Source of the DNA: Limosilactobacillus panis DSM 6035 | Lineage (GTDB): Bacteria > Bacillota > Bacilli > Lactobacillales > Lactobacillaceae | Direction of reading: 5' to 3' | Assembly: GCF_001435935.1 (NCBI RefSeq) | Contig: NZ_AZGM01000020.1 | Location: 1-46,947, forward strand | DNA length: 46,947 nucleotides | Shown: positions 21,344 through 30,597 of the stretch, piece by piece | Position numbering within the stretch: the stretch's first letter is position 1 | Layout of the letters: each line of letters starts with the position of its first letter | Position numbers and translations under genes: made by a program | Notes under the pieces: generated by a model | The model's database searches: none | What the model was told of the DNA's origin: nothing | Seen by the model: only the letters and a program-made list of their open reading frames with translations

Positions 21344-24300
21344 ATGAACTTGTTTAAAAAGGTATTAATTGCTAACCGTGGAGAAATTGCAACGCGAATT
21401 GTCCGTGCTTGTCACGAACTCGGCATCAAGGCAGTGGCAGTATACGCTAAAGAAGATGAATACAGTGCCCACCGTTTTACTGCCGATGAAGCTTATCTGA
21501 TTGGCCAAGGAGAACAACCCCTTGCAGCTTATCTTGACATCGATGAAATTATTCGGGTTGCTAAGGAATCAGGAGCAGAGGCAATTCACCCAGGATATGG
21601 TTTCTTAGCAGAAAACGCGGACCTTGCGCAGGCCTGTGTCGATAACGGAATTAAATTTATTGGTCCCAAGCCAGAACACTTGCGAATGTTTGGTGATAAG
21701 TTAGTTGCCAAGCAGGTAGCTGTCAAGGCCGGCCTCCAACCAATTCCGGGCTTATCAGGCGACGTGGTTAATGCTGAACAAGTTAAAAAATTTGCTCACC
21801 AGCATGGATACCCAATTATGGTTAAGGCGGCTAACGGTGGAGGTGGCCGTGGAATGCGGATCATCAAGGATGATCAGCAACTTGATGAAGAATTTGAGCA
21901 GGCTAAAGACGAGGCTAAAAAGGCCTTTGGTTCCGACGAAATGTATGTTGAAAAGGACATCCAGCATCCCAAGCACATCGAGGTGCAGGTCATTGCCGAT
22001 GAGCATGGGCACGTCATGCACCTATTCGAACGGGAATGTTCTGTTCAGCGTCGCCACCAAAAAGTAATCGAGTTTGCCCCTAGTAAGGTTCTTTCTCCCG
22101 CACGGCGGGCAGAAGTCTGCAACATGGCGGTTAAATTGATGCAGAGCGTTCACTACCAAAATGCCGCCACAATTGAATTTCTGGAAACACCAGAGCAATT
22201 CTATTTTATCGAGGTTAACCCCCGGGTCCAGGTTGAACATACGGTAACGGAAATGATTACCGGCATTGACATTGTTAAGACACAGATCCGGATTGCGGCC
22301 GGCGAAGACCTTCATAAGGACATTGGTCTCCCGGAACAGGCGGACCTCAAGTTTCATGGTGCAGCCATCCAGTGCCGGGTAACAACCGAAGATCCAGAGA
22401 ACAACTTTATGCCGGACACCGGGCAGGTCATGACCTACCATGCCCCCGGTGGTACAGGTATTCGACTAGATGGAAACGTCTACCCGGGTTACACCGTGAC
22501 ACCTTACTTTGACTCTCTTCTCGTCAAGTGCTGCGCTGCGGGTGAAGACTTCGCCGAGGCGCGGGTAAAAATGTTGCGCGCCCTTAATGAATTTCATATT
22601 CGTGGCGTTAAAACCAACATTCCGTTCATGATTAACGTCTTAAAGCACCCAACTTTTATTGCTGGAAACTGTTCAACCACGTTTATTGACGAAAATCCAG
22701 ACTTATTCCACTTTAACACTCAGTCAGACACACCGCTGCAACTGTTAAACTACATTGGAAATGTCACGGTTAACGGTTTTGCTGGTGTAACAAAGAAAGC
22801 AAAACTTGCTCATCCTGACATGCAGGAGCCGCAGGCCAGGCAAATCGAAAACGATTCACAAGCAGACAAAACGGTCAAGGGTATTCTCGATGAGCAGGGT
22901 GCAGACGCTGCATTAGACTATGTCAAACAGCAAAAGAAGGTTCTCTTGACCGATACGACCATGCGGGATGCCCACCAAAGCCTGTTTGCTACCCGAATGC
23001 GGACGCATGACATGCTCCCGGCTATGAAGGTATATGACCAGGCCATGCCGCACCTTTTTTCGGTCGAAAGTTGGGGCGGGGCAACATTTGACGTCTGCTA
23101 CCGTTTCTTAGGTGAAGACCCTTGGGTACGGCTCCGCCTTCTTAAGAAGTACATGCCCCACACTCTTCAACAGATGCTTCTTCGGGCTTCTAACTCGGTC
23201 GGCTATCGGAACTATCCTGATAATGCCCTAAAACGGTTTATTGACCACAGTGCCAAGACCGGGGTTGACGTTTTCCGGATCTTTGATTCCCTAAACTGGA
23301 TTGACCAGATGCAAAGAAGCATTGACTACGTTCGTAAGACCGGTAAGATTGCCGAAGGGGCAATGTGCTTCACCGGTGACTTTTTAAAGTCAAGTGAACG
23401 TAAATATACGCTAGCCTACTATATGAAAATGGCTCAATCGCTGGTCGATGCAGGTGCCCAGGTAATTGGCATTAAGGATATGGCGGGCCTACTAAAGCCC
23501 CAGGCGGCCTATGAACTGGTTGGCAACCTTAAGGCTAAGTTCGATGTCCCTGTTCACCTTCACACTCACGACACCACCGGGAACGGCGTGGCAACCTATG
23601 TGGCAGCTACAAAAGCCGGTGTTGATATCGTTGATGTTGCAATGGCGGCAATGGCGGGTACCACTAGTCAACCTAGTCTTGGGACCTTCTATTATGCCTT
23701 GGAAGGGGATTCCCGTCAGCCAGAATTAAACATGCACAATGTTGCGGTTCTTAATAGGTACTGGGCAAACGTCCGTCCCCTCTACAGTGACTTCAGTAAC
23801 GGTGTCAATGCTCCCCAACCGGACCTTTACCAGACTGAAATGCCAGGGGGCCAGTATTCGAACCTGAAACAACAGGCCCAGTCTTTAGGAATCAGTGACT
23901 TTGGTAAGGTCGAGGCCAAATATCGGGAAGTTAATGAACTACTCGGCGATATTATCAAGGTCACGCCGAGTTCCAAAGTCGTTGGTGACATGGCAATCTT
24001 CATGATTCAAAACCATCTGGACAAGGACAATATCCTAACAAAGGGCCAGCACGTTGACTTCCCGGATTCGGTTGTGAACTTCTTTGCGGGCGACCTTGGT
24101 CAACCATATGGTGGTTTTCCTAAGGACCTCCAAAAAGTTGTCCTAAAGGATCATCCGGCAATTACCGTCCGTCCCGGCGGCCTTGCCAAGCCGGTTGATT
24201 TTGATGCCGTCAAGAGTGAGTTGGCAGCAAAAATTCACCAGGAGCCAACGGAAGATGACCTCCAGGGCTACATCATGTATCCGAAGGTATTCATTGACTA

Positions 24301-24787
24301 CTTCAACAACCACCAATCATACGGAAACGTGATGGACCTGGATACCACTACTTACTACCAGGGAATGCGTCCCGGAGAAAACTTAACGGTCAGCTATGGA
24401 ACAGGGAAGAAAATGCTACTAAAGCTTGACTTTGTCTCCCCAGCTGATAACGAAGGGAACAGGACACTGTTCTTTGAGCTTAATGGTCAAACTCTCCAAC
24501 TAAAGGTCAAGGATCGGCAGTTAAAGGGAAAGGTTGCCAGCGTCCCAAAGGCTGATCCCGAAAATCCCGGCCAAGTGGGAATGCCACTTAACGGCAACGT
24601 AGTTAAAGTAAACGTCAAAGCTGGTGACGAGGTCAAGGTTGGTCAAGTCCTGGTGACCACCGAAGCCATGAAGATGGAATCAGCTGTTAAGGCACCGTTT
24701 ACTGGTAAGGTCACAGAGGTCTTTGCTAAGGTTGGCGATGCCCTTAAGAGTCAGGACCTACTTTTAAAATTGAGTAAGGAAGAATAG
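21344..24787 (+). CDS. pyc: Pyruvate carboxylase
   Basis: Biotin enzyme of 1147 aa that makes oxaloacetate from pyruvate, bicarbonate and ATP. The ATG at 21344 (MNLFKKVLIANRGEIATRIV) has AAGGATGG upstream. Order of domains: biotin carboxylase (about 1-460; GYPIMVKAANGGGGRGMRI ATP loop, VQVEHTVTEMITG), carboxyltransferase (about 530-810; TTMRDAHQSLFATRMRT, IKDMAGLLKP, HLHTHDTTGNG with metal-binding His residues), the PYC_OADA domain, and the biotinyl domain at the C-terminus with EAMKME (biotinyl-lysine K1110). Length is normal. birA follows 23 bases later, so the enzyme and its biotinylating ligase are probably co-expressed. Confidence 0.97.
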   Translation: MNLFKKVLIANRGEIATRIVRACHELGIKAVAVYAKEDEYSAHRFTADEAYLIGQGEQPLAAYLDIDEIIRVAKESGAEAIHPGYGFLAENADLAQACVDNGIKFIGPKPEHLRMFGDKLVAKQVAVKAGLQPIPGLSGDVVNAEQVKKFAHQHGYPIMVKAANGGGGRGMRIIKDDQQLDEEFEQAKDEAKKAFGSDEMYVEKDIQHPKHIEVQVIADEHGHVMHLFERECSVQRRHQKVIEFAPSKVLSPARRAEVCNMAVKLMQSVHYQNAATIEFLETPEQFYFIEVNPRVQVEHTVTEMITGIDIVKTQIRIAAGEDLHKDIGLPEQADLKFHGAAIQCRVTTEDPENNFMPDTGQVMTYHAPGGTGIRLDGNVYPGYTVTPYFDSLLVKCCAAGEDFAEARVKMLRALNEFHIRGVKTNIPFMINVLKHPTFIAGNCSTTFIDENPDLFHFNTQSDTPLQLLNYIGNVTVNGFAGVTKKAKLAHPDMQEPQARQIENDSQADKTVKGILDEQGADAALDYVKQQKKVLLTDTTMRDAHQSLFATRMRTHDMLPAMKVYDQAMPHLFSVESWGGATFDVCYRFLGEDPWVRLRLLKKYMPHTLQQMLLRASNSVGYRNYPDNALKRFIDHSAKTGVDVFRIFDSLNWIDQMQRSIDYVRKTGKIAEGAMCFTGDFLKSSERKYTLAYYMKMAQSLVDAGAQVIGIKDMAGLLKPQAAYELVGNLKAKFDVPVHLHTHDTTGNGVATYVAATKAGVDIVDVAMAAMAGTTSQPSLGTFYYALEGDSRQPELNMHNVAVLNRYWANVRPLYSDFSNGVNAPQPDLYQTEMPGGQYSNLKQQAQSLGISDFGKVEAKYREVNELLGDIIKVTPSSKVVGDMAIFMIQNHLDKDNILTKGQHVDFPDSVVNFFAGDLGQPYGGFPKDLQKVVLKDHPAITVRPGGLAKPVDFDAVKSELAAKIHQEPTEDDLQGYIMYPKVFIDYFNNHQSYGNVMDLDTTTYYQGMRPGENLTVSYGTGKKMLLKLDFVSPADNEGNRTLFFELNGQTLQLKVKDRQLKGKVASVPKADPENPGQVGMPLNGNVVKVNVKAGDEVKVGQVLVTTEAMKMESAVKAPFTGKVTEVFAKVGDALKSQDLLLKLSKEE

Positions 24788-24810
24788 AGTATCCAAGGAG
24801 GAGATTAGAT

Positions 24811-25572
24811 ATGCAAAAATTCCCCCAATTAGCGGCAATGGGTGTGCCAGCTGAAGAATACGCCACCCTTTCATCAACAAACGTGGTCGCAAAAAAGAAG
24901 ATTGTCGAAGGGACTGCCCCAACTACGTTCCTGGTATCAGCAAGGGAACAAACAGCTGGTCACGGTAAATTGAATCGGTCATTCTATTCACCAGCCGGGA
25001 GTGGGGTTTACTTTTCTCTTGGACTAGCCGAAGAAAACATTGTCCAAAATAATGACCCTGCCAAACTTACGGTGACTGCTGCGGTAGCTGCTTTTCTCGT
25101 TTTAGAGCGGCACTTCATGGATTCACTTGCAATTAAGTGGGTTAACGACCTCTATGTTGGTGATAAAAAAGTGGCGGGTATCCTTGCAGAAACCGCAGTT
25201 GACGGTGCTAACCACCTTCATGGGGTGGTAATCGGCTGGGGGATCAACCTGGTAACACCGCCGGACCTACCGAGTGCACTCACTAACCAGGTTGGGGGCC
25301 TTAGTCCACTAATGGTTAGCAACCGAGAGCGATTAAACATTATTGACGAAACTGGCGCCCAGTTTATCCGCCTTCTTGCAGGCTGTAGTTGGGAGCAGAT
25401 TCTCCAGATTTACCGCGAACACCAACTTATTGCCGGGAAGAAAGTGGTCGTTGAATCTGGTCTTAAAAAAATAGCCGGACAATTCGACCACATCTCAGAT
25501 AGGGGTGGTTTGTGTCTCCAAACCACTAATGGGGTGGAAGAAATAAGAACTGGGACGGTCCGTAAACAATAA
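24811..25572 (+). CDS. birA: Biotin-[carboxylase] protein ligase, no HTH (class I BirA)
   Basis: Ligase of 253 aa that transfers biotin to the lysine of Pyc. AAGGAGGAG precedes the ATG. The catalytic domain begins with YATLSSTN, then EQTAGHGKLNRSFYS, the counterpart of the biotinoyl-AMP loop GRGRxxR with His, Lys and Asn at usually conserved positions. KWVNDLYVGDKKVAGILAE follows, with the active-site lysine. The C-terminal SH3-like domain is short. The N-terminal winged helix of regulatory BirA is absent, so it cannot act as a DNA-binding repressor. Confidence 0.92.
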   Translation: MQKFPQLAAMGVPAEEYATLSSTNVVAKKKIVEGTAPTTFLVSAREQTAGHGKLNRSFYSPAGSGVYFSLGLAEENIVQNNDPAKLTVTAAVAAFLVLERHFMDSLAIKWVNDLYVGDKKVAGILAETAVDGANHLHGVVIGWGINLVTPPDLPSALTNQVGGLSPLMVSNRERLNIIDETGAQFIRLLAGCSWEQILQIYREHQLIAGKKVVVESGLKKIAGQFDHISDRGGLCLQTTNGVEEIRTGTVRKQ

Positions 25573-25584
25573 ATAACTCTAAGA

Positions 25585-25656
25585 AGAGACTGGGGAAAAC
25601 ATCAGAGTGCTCCGTAACTAGACAACTTGAGCGCTTCTTCCCCAGCCTCTTTAGTT
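25585..25656 (+). terminator. Terminator after pyc-birA
   Basis: Long hairpin: AGAGACTGGGGAA (25585-25597) pairs with TTCCCCAGCCTCT (25638-25650, one mismatch), with an inner 7-bp helix AGTGCTC/GAGCGCT. It is followed by TTAGTTTT. The next hundred bases are AT-rich with nothing recognisable. Confidence 0.75.
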
Positions 25657-25758
25657 TTGATAGAATTAATATTTTTAAGAGTCGGCACATGTGAAAACGC
25701 CATCAAGACAAATTAAAATTAAAAATTACATATTTCTAATATTTCTTTAATTTTACCC

Positions 25759-25787
25759 TTGATTTTCTCATAAACAGATGATATTCT
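25759..25787 (+). promoter_or_regulatory. Promoter of the T-box operon
   Basis: TTGATT (25759-25764) and TATTCT (25782-25787) are 17 bases apart. Transcription would start near 25794, at the 5' end of the T-box leader. Confidence 0.7.
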
Positions 25788-25793
25788 ACAAAC

Positions 25794-26092
25794 AATCAAT
25801 TGAAACAAACAAACGACGTTGATCGAGAACAGCGAGTATCATCGATTGCAGAGAGCTGATGGTTGGTGCAAATCAGTAGAAAGTGGTACTTAGCTAATCA
25901 CTCGTGAGTTGTATGTCGAACGATTTTTCAAGTAGAACGTACTGGTAGCACCCATTATCGTGCCGACTGATATTCTTTTAATGGATGTTGGTTGAGGCGG
26001 CTCTTTAGCCGTAAAGAAAGGTGGTACCACGTTTAGAAGCGTCCTTTTTAACTCTTGGTGAGAGAGTTAAGAAGGACGCTTTTAGCGTTTTA
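25794..26092 (+). promoter_or_regulatory. T-box riboswitch, probably tRNA-Ile specific
   Basis: Hallmarks in order: AGTA (25835-25838) in the specifier loop, the AGAGAG bulge, the apical GGTTGGTGCAAATC, the T-box core AAAGGTGGTACCACG (26017-26031), and a terminator stem pairing 26038-26055 with 26063-26080 before T-rich sequence. By alignment with the tyrS and glyQS leaders (specifier followed by A, a short helix strand, then GAG), the specifier reads ATC (25897-25899), an Ile codon; the helix GCGAG (25832-25836) pairs with CTCGT (25901-25905). The acceptor-binding TGGT predicts discriminator base A, as in tRNA-Ile. A leucine reading (CTC, 25901-25903) is possible but less well placed. Uncharged tRNA would favour the antiterminator. 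Confidence 0.9.
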
Positions 26093-26117
26093 CCAAACAT
26101 TTAAGGTGGTGATGAAC

Positions 26118-26177
26118 ATGTCAGACAACGACATTATTAACATTAAGAAGATATTAGAAAAATTTAAATTAAAATAG
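26118..26177 (+). CDS. Small Ile/Lys-rich ORF after the T-box
   Basis: A 19-codon ORF (begins MSDNDIINIKKILEKF) has AAGGTGG eight bases upstream; an in-frame ATG two codons earlier is too close to that site. Four of 19 residues are Ile, six are Lys. It lies directly downstream of the T-box terminator and 82 bases before the hydratase start. It may be a second, translational layer of control or a real micro-protein. The stretch from 26178 to 26250 holds a short hairpin (AAAGGT/ACCTTT) just before the next ribosome binding site. Confidence 0.4.
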   Translation: MSDNDIINIKKILEKFKLK

Positions 26178-26259
26178 AGAAAGAAGTTAGTCGTCGTTAA
26201 CGAATAGTAGGGTTGACTCCCCCAAAAGGTAACAGCGGCTAACCTTTATGGAGGATATT

Positions 26260-27069
26260 ATGACTAAAGAAAATGTTACCTTAAACGCAAAGCAAGAATC
26301 ATTCGCTCAAGCACTTTTTAACGCTTACCAGAACCACCAGCCGTTAAAGATGGCTGACTGGGATGGTGTTGTAACAGATGATGATACGGCATATGCAGTG
26401 CAGGACCGGTTCGCTGCCCTTAAAAAACTTCCGACTGGCGGATATAAGGTCTCACTGACGAGTAAGAAAACCCAGGACATGTTTGATTCTGATTGTCCAC
26501 TTTACGGACAACAGGTCGATAGCCACTTTCTTCCTTCACCCGCACTTCTGTCACTTAAAAAGCAAACAATGGATCCGTTGCTTGAGGTGGAACTTGGTTT
26601 CCGCGCTACTGAAGACTTAAAACCAGATGATAGTCTGGAAGACCTCCTTCACAAGACGACCGTTTGCGGGACCGTTGAATTACCCGACTGCCGTTTTACT
26701 GACTGGTTCCCCGACCTCAACAAGTTTAATGTCATGAGTGACTGTGCTGTCGGTGGATTCGTTGTCTATGGTTTAGAACGTCCGGCTGATAAAGTGTTTG
26801 CCACTGTCGAAGATGCGGCTAACGTCAACGTGACCCTTTACCATAATGGACAAAAACAATCAAGTGGTCAGTCGAGTGAGGTGCTTGGTAACCCATTCAA
26901 ATCCCTCTCCTGGCTAGTTGGTAAACTAGCAGAACAAGGAAAGGAGTTCCGCACAGGTCAGTTGGTTTCTTCCGGAACTTTCCTTCTCCCACCGCACTTA
27001 ACCAAGGGGGTCTGGACCGCTAAATTTGACCACGGCTTTGGTGACGTAACTGTTAACGTTAATGATTAA
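26260..27069 (+). CDS. 2-keto-4-pentenoate hydratase / FAH-superfamily-like protein
   Basis: Protein of 269 aa resembling the MhpD group (hydratases and oxalocrotonate decarboxylases acting on small 2-oxo acids). The start is the ATG at 26260, after GGAGG; a frame-linked ATG at 26248 lies before that site. Visible marks are GYKVSLTSKKTQDMF near residue 65, LLEVELGFRA with the paired acidic residues that bind the metal, a VCGTVELPDCRF segment, and the C-terminal GQLVSSGTF and FGDVTVNV typical of the family. Partner gene hicD follows 46 bases later. The true substrate is unknown. Co-control with a branched-chain hydroxy-acid dehydrogenase suggests a 2-oxo acid intermediate. Confidence 0.8.
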   Translation: MTKENVTLNAKQESFAQALFNAYQNHQPLKMADWDGVVTDDDTAYAVQDRFAALKKLPTGGYKVSLTSKKTQDMFDSDCPLYGQQVDSHFLPSPALLSLKKQTMDPLLEVELGFRATEDLKPDDSLEDLLHKTTVCGTVELPDCRFTDWFPDLNKFNVMSDCAVGGFVVYGLERPADKVFATVEDAANVNVTLYHNGQKQSSGQSSEVLGNPFKSLSWLVGKLAEQGKEFRTGQLVSSGTFLLPPHLTKGVWTAKFDHGFGDVTVNVND

Positions 27070-27115
27070 TTATCCAAAACTTAAATCGGGCATAGATTGA
27101 AAGGAAGTTTTTATT

Positions 27116-28060
27116 ATGACACGAAAAGTAGCAGTATTTGGGATGGGACATGTTGGCGCAACGGTTGCTCACTACTTGGTTGCCGGTGGCTTTACAGATG
27201 ATTTAGCGCTCTTTGATACAAACGAGGCCAAGGTAAACGCCGACGCCCTCGACTTTCGGGACGCCATGGCCAACCTGCCTTACCACACCAACTTAACCGT
27301 CAATGATGATTCACAGCTTGCTGATTGCGACGTGGTTGTTTCTTCCCTGGGTAAGTCAAAGCTAGTGGATACTCCAGACCATGACCGGTTTGCAGAATTT
27401 AAATTTACCCGCACCCAGGTACCATTGGTCGCTAAAAAACTTGTTGATAACGGCTTTCATGGAAAACTGGTGGATGTCACTAACCCGTGTGATGTCATCA
27501 CCTCAATGTACCAAAAGTTAACTGGCCTGCCAAAGAAACACGTACTGGGGACAGGGACCCTGCTTGATTCCGCACGGATGCGTGCCTGTGTTGGTGAGGC
27601 CCTCCACGTTGATTCACGTTCAGTTGTTGGCTTCAACCTTGGTGAACACGGGAACTCACAGTTCACCGCCTGGTCGACGGTCCGTGTGTTAGGGAAACGT
27701 GTACTAGACCTAGCTAAGGAACGGGGTCTGGACTTGGCTGATATTGAAGAACATGCCCGCCAAGGTGGCTACCTGGTTTATCAAGGAAAGAAGTACACCA
27801 ACTACGGGGTTGCAACCGCGGCAGTTCGGTTAACTAATGCCCTTCTGAGCGATGCCCGAACCGAAATGCCGGTTTCCAACTACCGCGAAGAGTATGGAAC
27901 CTACCTATCATATCCAGCGGTTGTCGGCCGCGATGGGGTAGTTGAGCAACTCCACCTGGACTTAACTGATGAGGAAAAGGACAAGCTGGCCACTTCTGCG
28001 AAGTACATCAAGGAACGTCTCAAAGCAGAAGAAGAGCGGGCTGCCAAAGCAAATAAATAG
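27116..28060 (+). CDS. hicD: L-2-hydroxyisocaproate dehydrogenase (L-lactate/malate dehydrogenase family)
   Basis: NAD-dependent dehydrogenase of 314 aa that interconverts branched 2-oxo acids and L-2-hydroxy acids, close in sequence feel to the Weissella confusa (Lactobacillus confusus) HicDH. The Rossmann loop GMGHVGATVAH is at residues 9-19. D34 (LFDTNEAKV) sets NAD preference. The catalytic set is D151 and R154 (LLDSARMR) and H178 (NLGEHGNSQF). AAAGGAAG precedes the ATG. It forms an operon with the hydratase-like gene under a T-box read as Ile-specific, which fits a role in isoleucine or leucine keto-acid metabolism. The charged Ala/Lys-rich tail is unremarkable. Confidence 0.92.
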   Translation: MTRKVAVFGMGHVGATVAHYLVAGGFTDDLALFDTNEAKVNADALDFRDAMANLPYHTNLTVNDDSQLADCDVVVSSLGKSKLVDTPDHDRFAEFKFTRTQVPLVAKKLVDNGFHGKLVDVTNPCDVITSMYQKLTGLPKKHVLGTGTLLDSARMRACVGEALHVDSRSVVGFNLGEHGNSQFTAWSTVRVLGKRVLDLAKERGLDLADIEEHARQGGYLVYQGKKYTNYGVATAAVRLTNALLSDARTEMPVSNYREEYGTYLSYPAVVGRDGVVEQLHLDLTDEEKDKLATSAKYIKERLKAEEERAAKANK

Positions 28061-28123
28061 AAAACGACTTTATAAACAACTAAAACCGATTCTTCCTGAT
28101 AATTTCTTTCATATTCATTCCAC

Positions 28124-28159
28124 AAAAGGAGTTTTCCCAACACTGGGTGACTCCTTTTT
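28124..28159 (+). terminator. Terminator of the T-box operon
   Basis: AAAAGGAGT (28124-28132) pairs with ACTCCTTTT (28150-28158), with an inner CCCA/TGGG helix, then T-rich sequence. The remaining bases up to 28256 are AT-rich with no further feature seen. Confidence 0.85.
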
Positions 28160-28256
28160 GCATTTAATAGCTTTCCAGGATAGTAGGACTTGCAAAATCG
28201 CCATAAATCAACGAAAATAAAACTAATTATTTCTTGCAGAAAGAAAAGGAATTCCT

Positions 28257-30545
28257 ATGAGTAATGAACCAGATTTAACTAAATTAAACATTGTATTTAA
28301 CGGGCAAAAAACGCCCCCATTAAAAATTAACCAGCTATTTGACTCCCGGCGGTTTAACCATTTTACGGCAATCACGGGACACGTTGAAGCAGATTTTGTC
28401 AACCAGTACCTCAGTAAATTCATCCAGGCTGAGGTTGTGATCGGTGCCCAGGAGAATGCCCGTGGTAAGAGTGCAGAAGAGGTCGTCACCAAGGTGGCCC
28501 TAACCGATGCGCTGCTTGCCGTGGCCAACAAGAAACCGGCAAAGCTTTTTGAGGCGTTGAGCAGCAGTAACCAGGCCAACATACTAAATGGTCTCTTCCA
28601 ATTTGAGTACGCCCCCGTCCAGGCTATTTACTCCCGCTTTTACCTATTAAGTAATCCCGATACTGGTGACACCCGAGTCATCCTCGGTAGTATCGATTTA
28701 GACCAGGCTTCATTTGACGATCAGCATAACCAGTACAGCGAGATCTTAATCTTCGATAATGACAAGCGCCTGTTTAACAACCTGATGGACCACTTTAAAC
28801 ACGATATTAAGCCGGTCTTGCGGCCATACTTCTCTGACAACCTCTTGCAGGCGGCCCAAAAGCAGCTTGACGAAAGTGCTAAAGATAAGAGTGGTGGTAG
28901 CAATGTCGTTATTTTGGATAATGATACGACAAACGCAATTGCCGCGGCGGACATGACGGACATCATTAGCCACGACGTCCAGCAGCAAATGGACACTAAC
29001 ATCATCCCCCATGACACCACGATTTCCATGCGGAACGTGACAATGGACCGTTCCCAGGTTAAGGAGGCAATCGAACGGGATACCAAACAGCACGATACTG
29101 TTTACACCCTCCAGAAAACTTCTGTTTCACCGCGGGCGGCAAAGCCAAAAATCAAGAGCCGTGAGAAGATTTATGAGCAGGTCAAAGAGGCCCTGGTCAG
29201 TGGGATGTCGCCGCAGCAACGTTCTGCTGAAAAGAAGTACACAACATTCTTGTATGACCGGCCAATGGAGCGTAACCTGGTTAACAACAATAGTGGCCTC
29301 TACGTTCCTAATGATGCGGGTACCCACCCAATTCCGTTCGGTAAGTTAGCAACAATTAGCCAGATTCGGGAAAGTCTCAAAAGCATTGACGACGTGATGA
29401 AGGGCTACCAGAAGTACGTGATTGATTACAGCGACGACTATGGCAAACGCTTCTATGAGGCAATTCTCTACTGTTTTACCGCCCCATTCCTGTGGGAAAT
29501 TCGGACTAAGGCCAGTCTTAACCCAGAAGACGGCAATGACGTTCCGAACTTCCTAATCTTTGGCGCAACAGCCGGTTCCGGGAAGTCAACCTTACTGAGA
29601 ATTATCAACCAGTTGACCTGGAACACTGACCGCTCCCTGATCGATTTCGGAACGATTTATCCGGAAGAGACCGCCCAGAAGAAGAACAAGACGGTCGAAG
29701 CAATTGAACATTACATGAAAGAGGGGAGTTCCTACCCCGTCCTCCTCGATGAGATTGAGCCCTACTTTTTCCAGCAGGACCAATACAGCCGCCACTTGGT
29801 AGTTGATACGATGAACGAACTCATCAACCATCCCCAAGCGGTCGCTCCGCTGATTGGAACGACGAACTATGACTCAGGTTTCACGATGCTCCGGGAAACG
29901 GCCCGCCGGACTTACTATCTGCAAATCGATAAGGTGATTGATGACCGGCTAAAGGGCGAAGCTAACCGTTACATATATAACGTTCGTCAGACCCTTAACA
30001 ACACTCTGTTCAAGGACTTCGTGATGCGGATGGCTAACTTGCTTGAAGATGATAATACTGCCTGGCGAATGTTTGACCAGAAGACGGGTCGTCTAGACTT
30101 CTTAGCAAACACCCGGAAAATCTTCAAGTCATATTACGAAATGGCTGGAATTGAAATTCCACCATACTTTGCCGATACCATCTGTGATGACTTCAAGGAA
30201 AGCTCCCGAAATACCTGGGCTAAGCTCTACCTTACCCAGGAAGATGACTTCAAATACCGGAAGGAAGACGATAGCCTCCTCTTCGATATTTCCAAGCTGA
30301 ACACCCTTAACGGCTTCACTGCAGACAGTATTGAGGAGTATCGTAACGCTTTGCCAATTGAACTCTGCGTTGACGGTATTAATGGTAAGCGGGGGAAATT
30401 CGTTGAAATTAAGGCACCGGACTTCTTTAAGTGGATTGGTGAGCACAATCCATACGAGGAAGATGAACAGACGCATGAAGACAATTCAGGGCAGGCTGCT
30501 GAGGAGCCAAAGAAGAAGGGCTTCTGGGCGCGGCTTTTTGGCTAG
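28257..30545 (+). CDS. PLD-like domain-P-loop ATPase fusion, copy A (degenerate PLD site)
   Basis: Large soluble protein of 762 aa of unknown function; AAAGGAATTCCT precedes the ATG. Residues about 20-200 align by pattern with the phospholipase-D-like nuclease domain of copy B at 39247, but the HxK site reads S-R-F and GSxN reads GSIDLD, so catalysis is doubtful. A variable, charged linker follows (about 205-340). The ATPase domain has FYEAILYCFTAPFLWEIR, Walker A GATAGSGKST (436-445), Walker B PVLLDEIE (494-501), a sensor-1-like GTTN (N537) and arginines in RETARRTYYL. The C-terminal tail is acidic, then PKKKGFWARLFG. It stands in its own transcription unit. Base use resembles the neighbours, so no transfer is evident. 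Confidence 0.8.
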   Translation: MSNEPDLTKLNIVFNGQKTPPLKINQLFDSRRFNHFTAITGHVEADFVNQYLSKFIQAEVVIGAQENARGKSAEEVVTKVALTDALLAVANKKPAKLFEALSSSNQANILNGLFQFEYAPVQAIYSRFYLLSNPDTGDTRVILGSIDLDQASFDDQHNQYSEILIFDNDKRLFNNLMDHFKHDIKPVLRPYFSDNLLQAAQKQLDESAKDKSGGSNVVILDNDTTNAIAAADMTDIISHDVQQQMDTNIIPHDTTISMRNVTMDRSQVKEAIERDTKQHDTVYTLQKTSVSPRAAKPKIKSREKIYEQVKEALVSGMSPQQRSAEKKYTTFLYDRPMERNLVNNNSGLYVPNDAGTHPIPFGKLATISQIRESLKSIDDVMKGYQKYVIDYSDDYGKRFYEAILYCFTAPFLWEIRTKASLNPEDGNDVPNFLIFGATAGSGKSTLLRIINQLTWNTDRSLIDFGTIYPEETAQKKNKTVEAIEHYMKEGSSYPVLLDEIEPYFFQQDQYSRHLVVDTMNELINHPQAVAPLIGTTNYDSGFTMLRETARRTYYLQIDKVIDDRLKGEANRYIYNVRQTLNNTLFKDFVMRMANLLEDDNTAWRMFDQKTGRLDFLANTRKIFKSYYEMAGIEIPPYFADTICDDFKESSRNTWAKLYLTQEDDFKYRKEDDSLLFDISKLNTLNGFTADSIEEYRNALPIELCVDGINGKRGKFVEIKAPDFFKWIGEHNPYEEDEQTHEDNSGQAAEEPKKKGFWARLFG

Positions 30546-30597
30546 CTAGGACAGTGCCCCTTTTCGGTTTGGCTTAGGTTTTCAGGGGATGACCACG

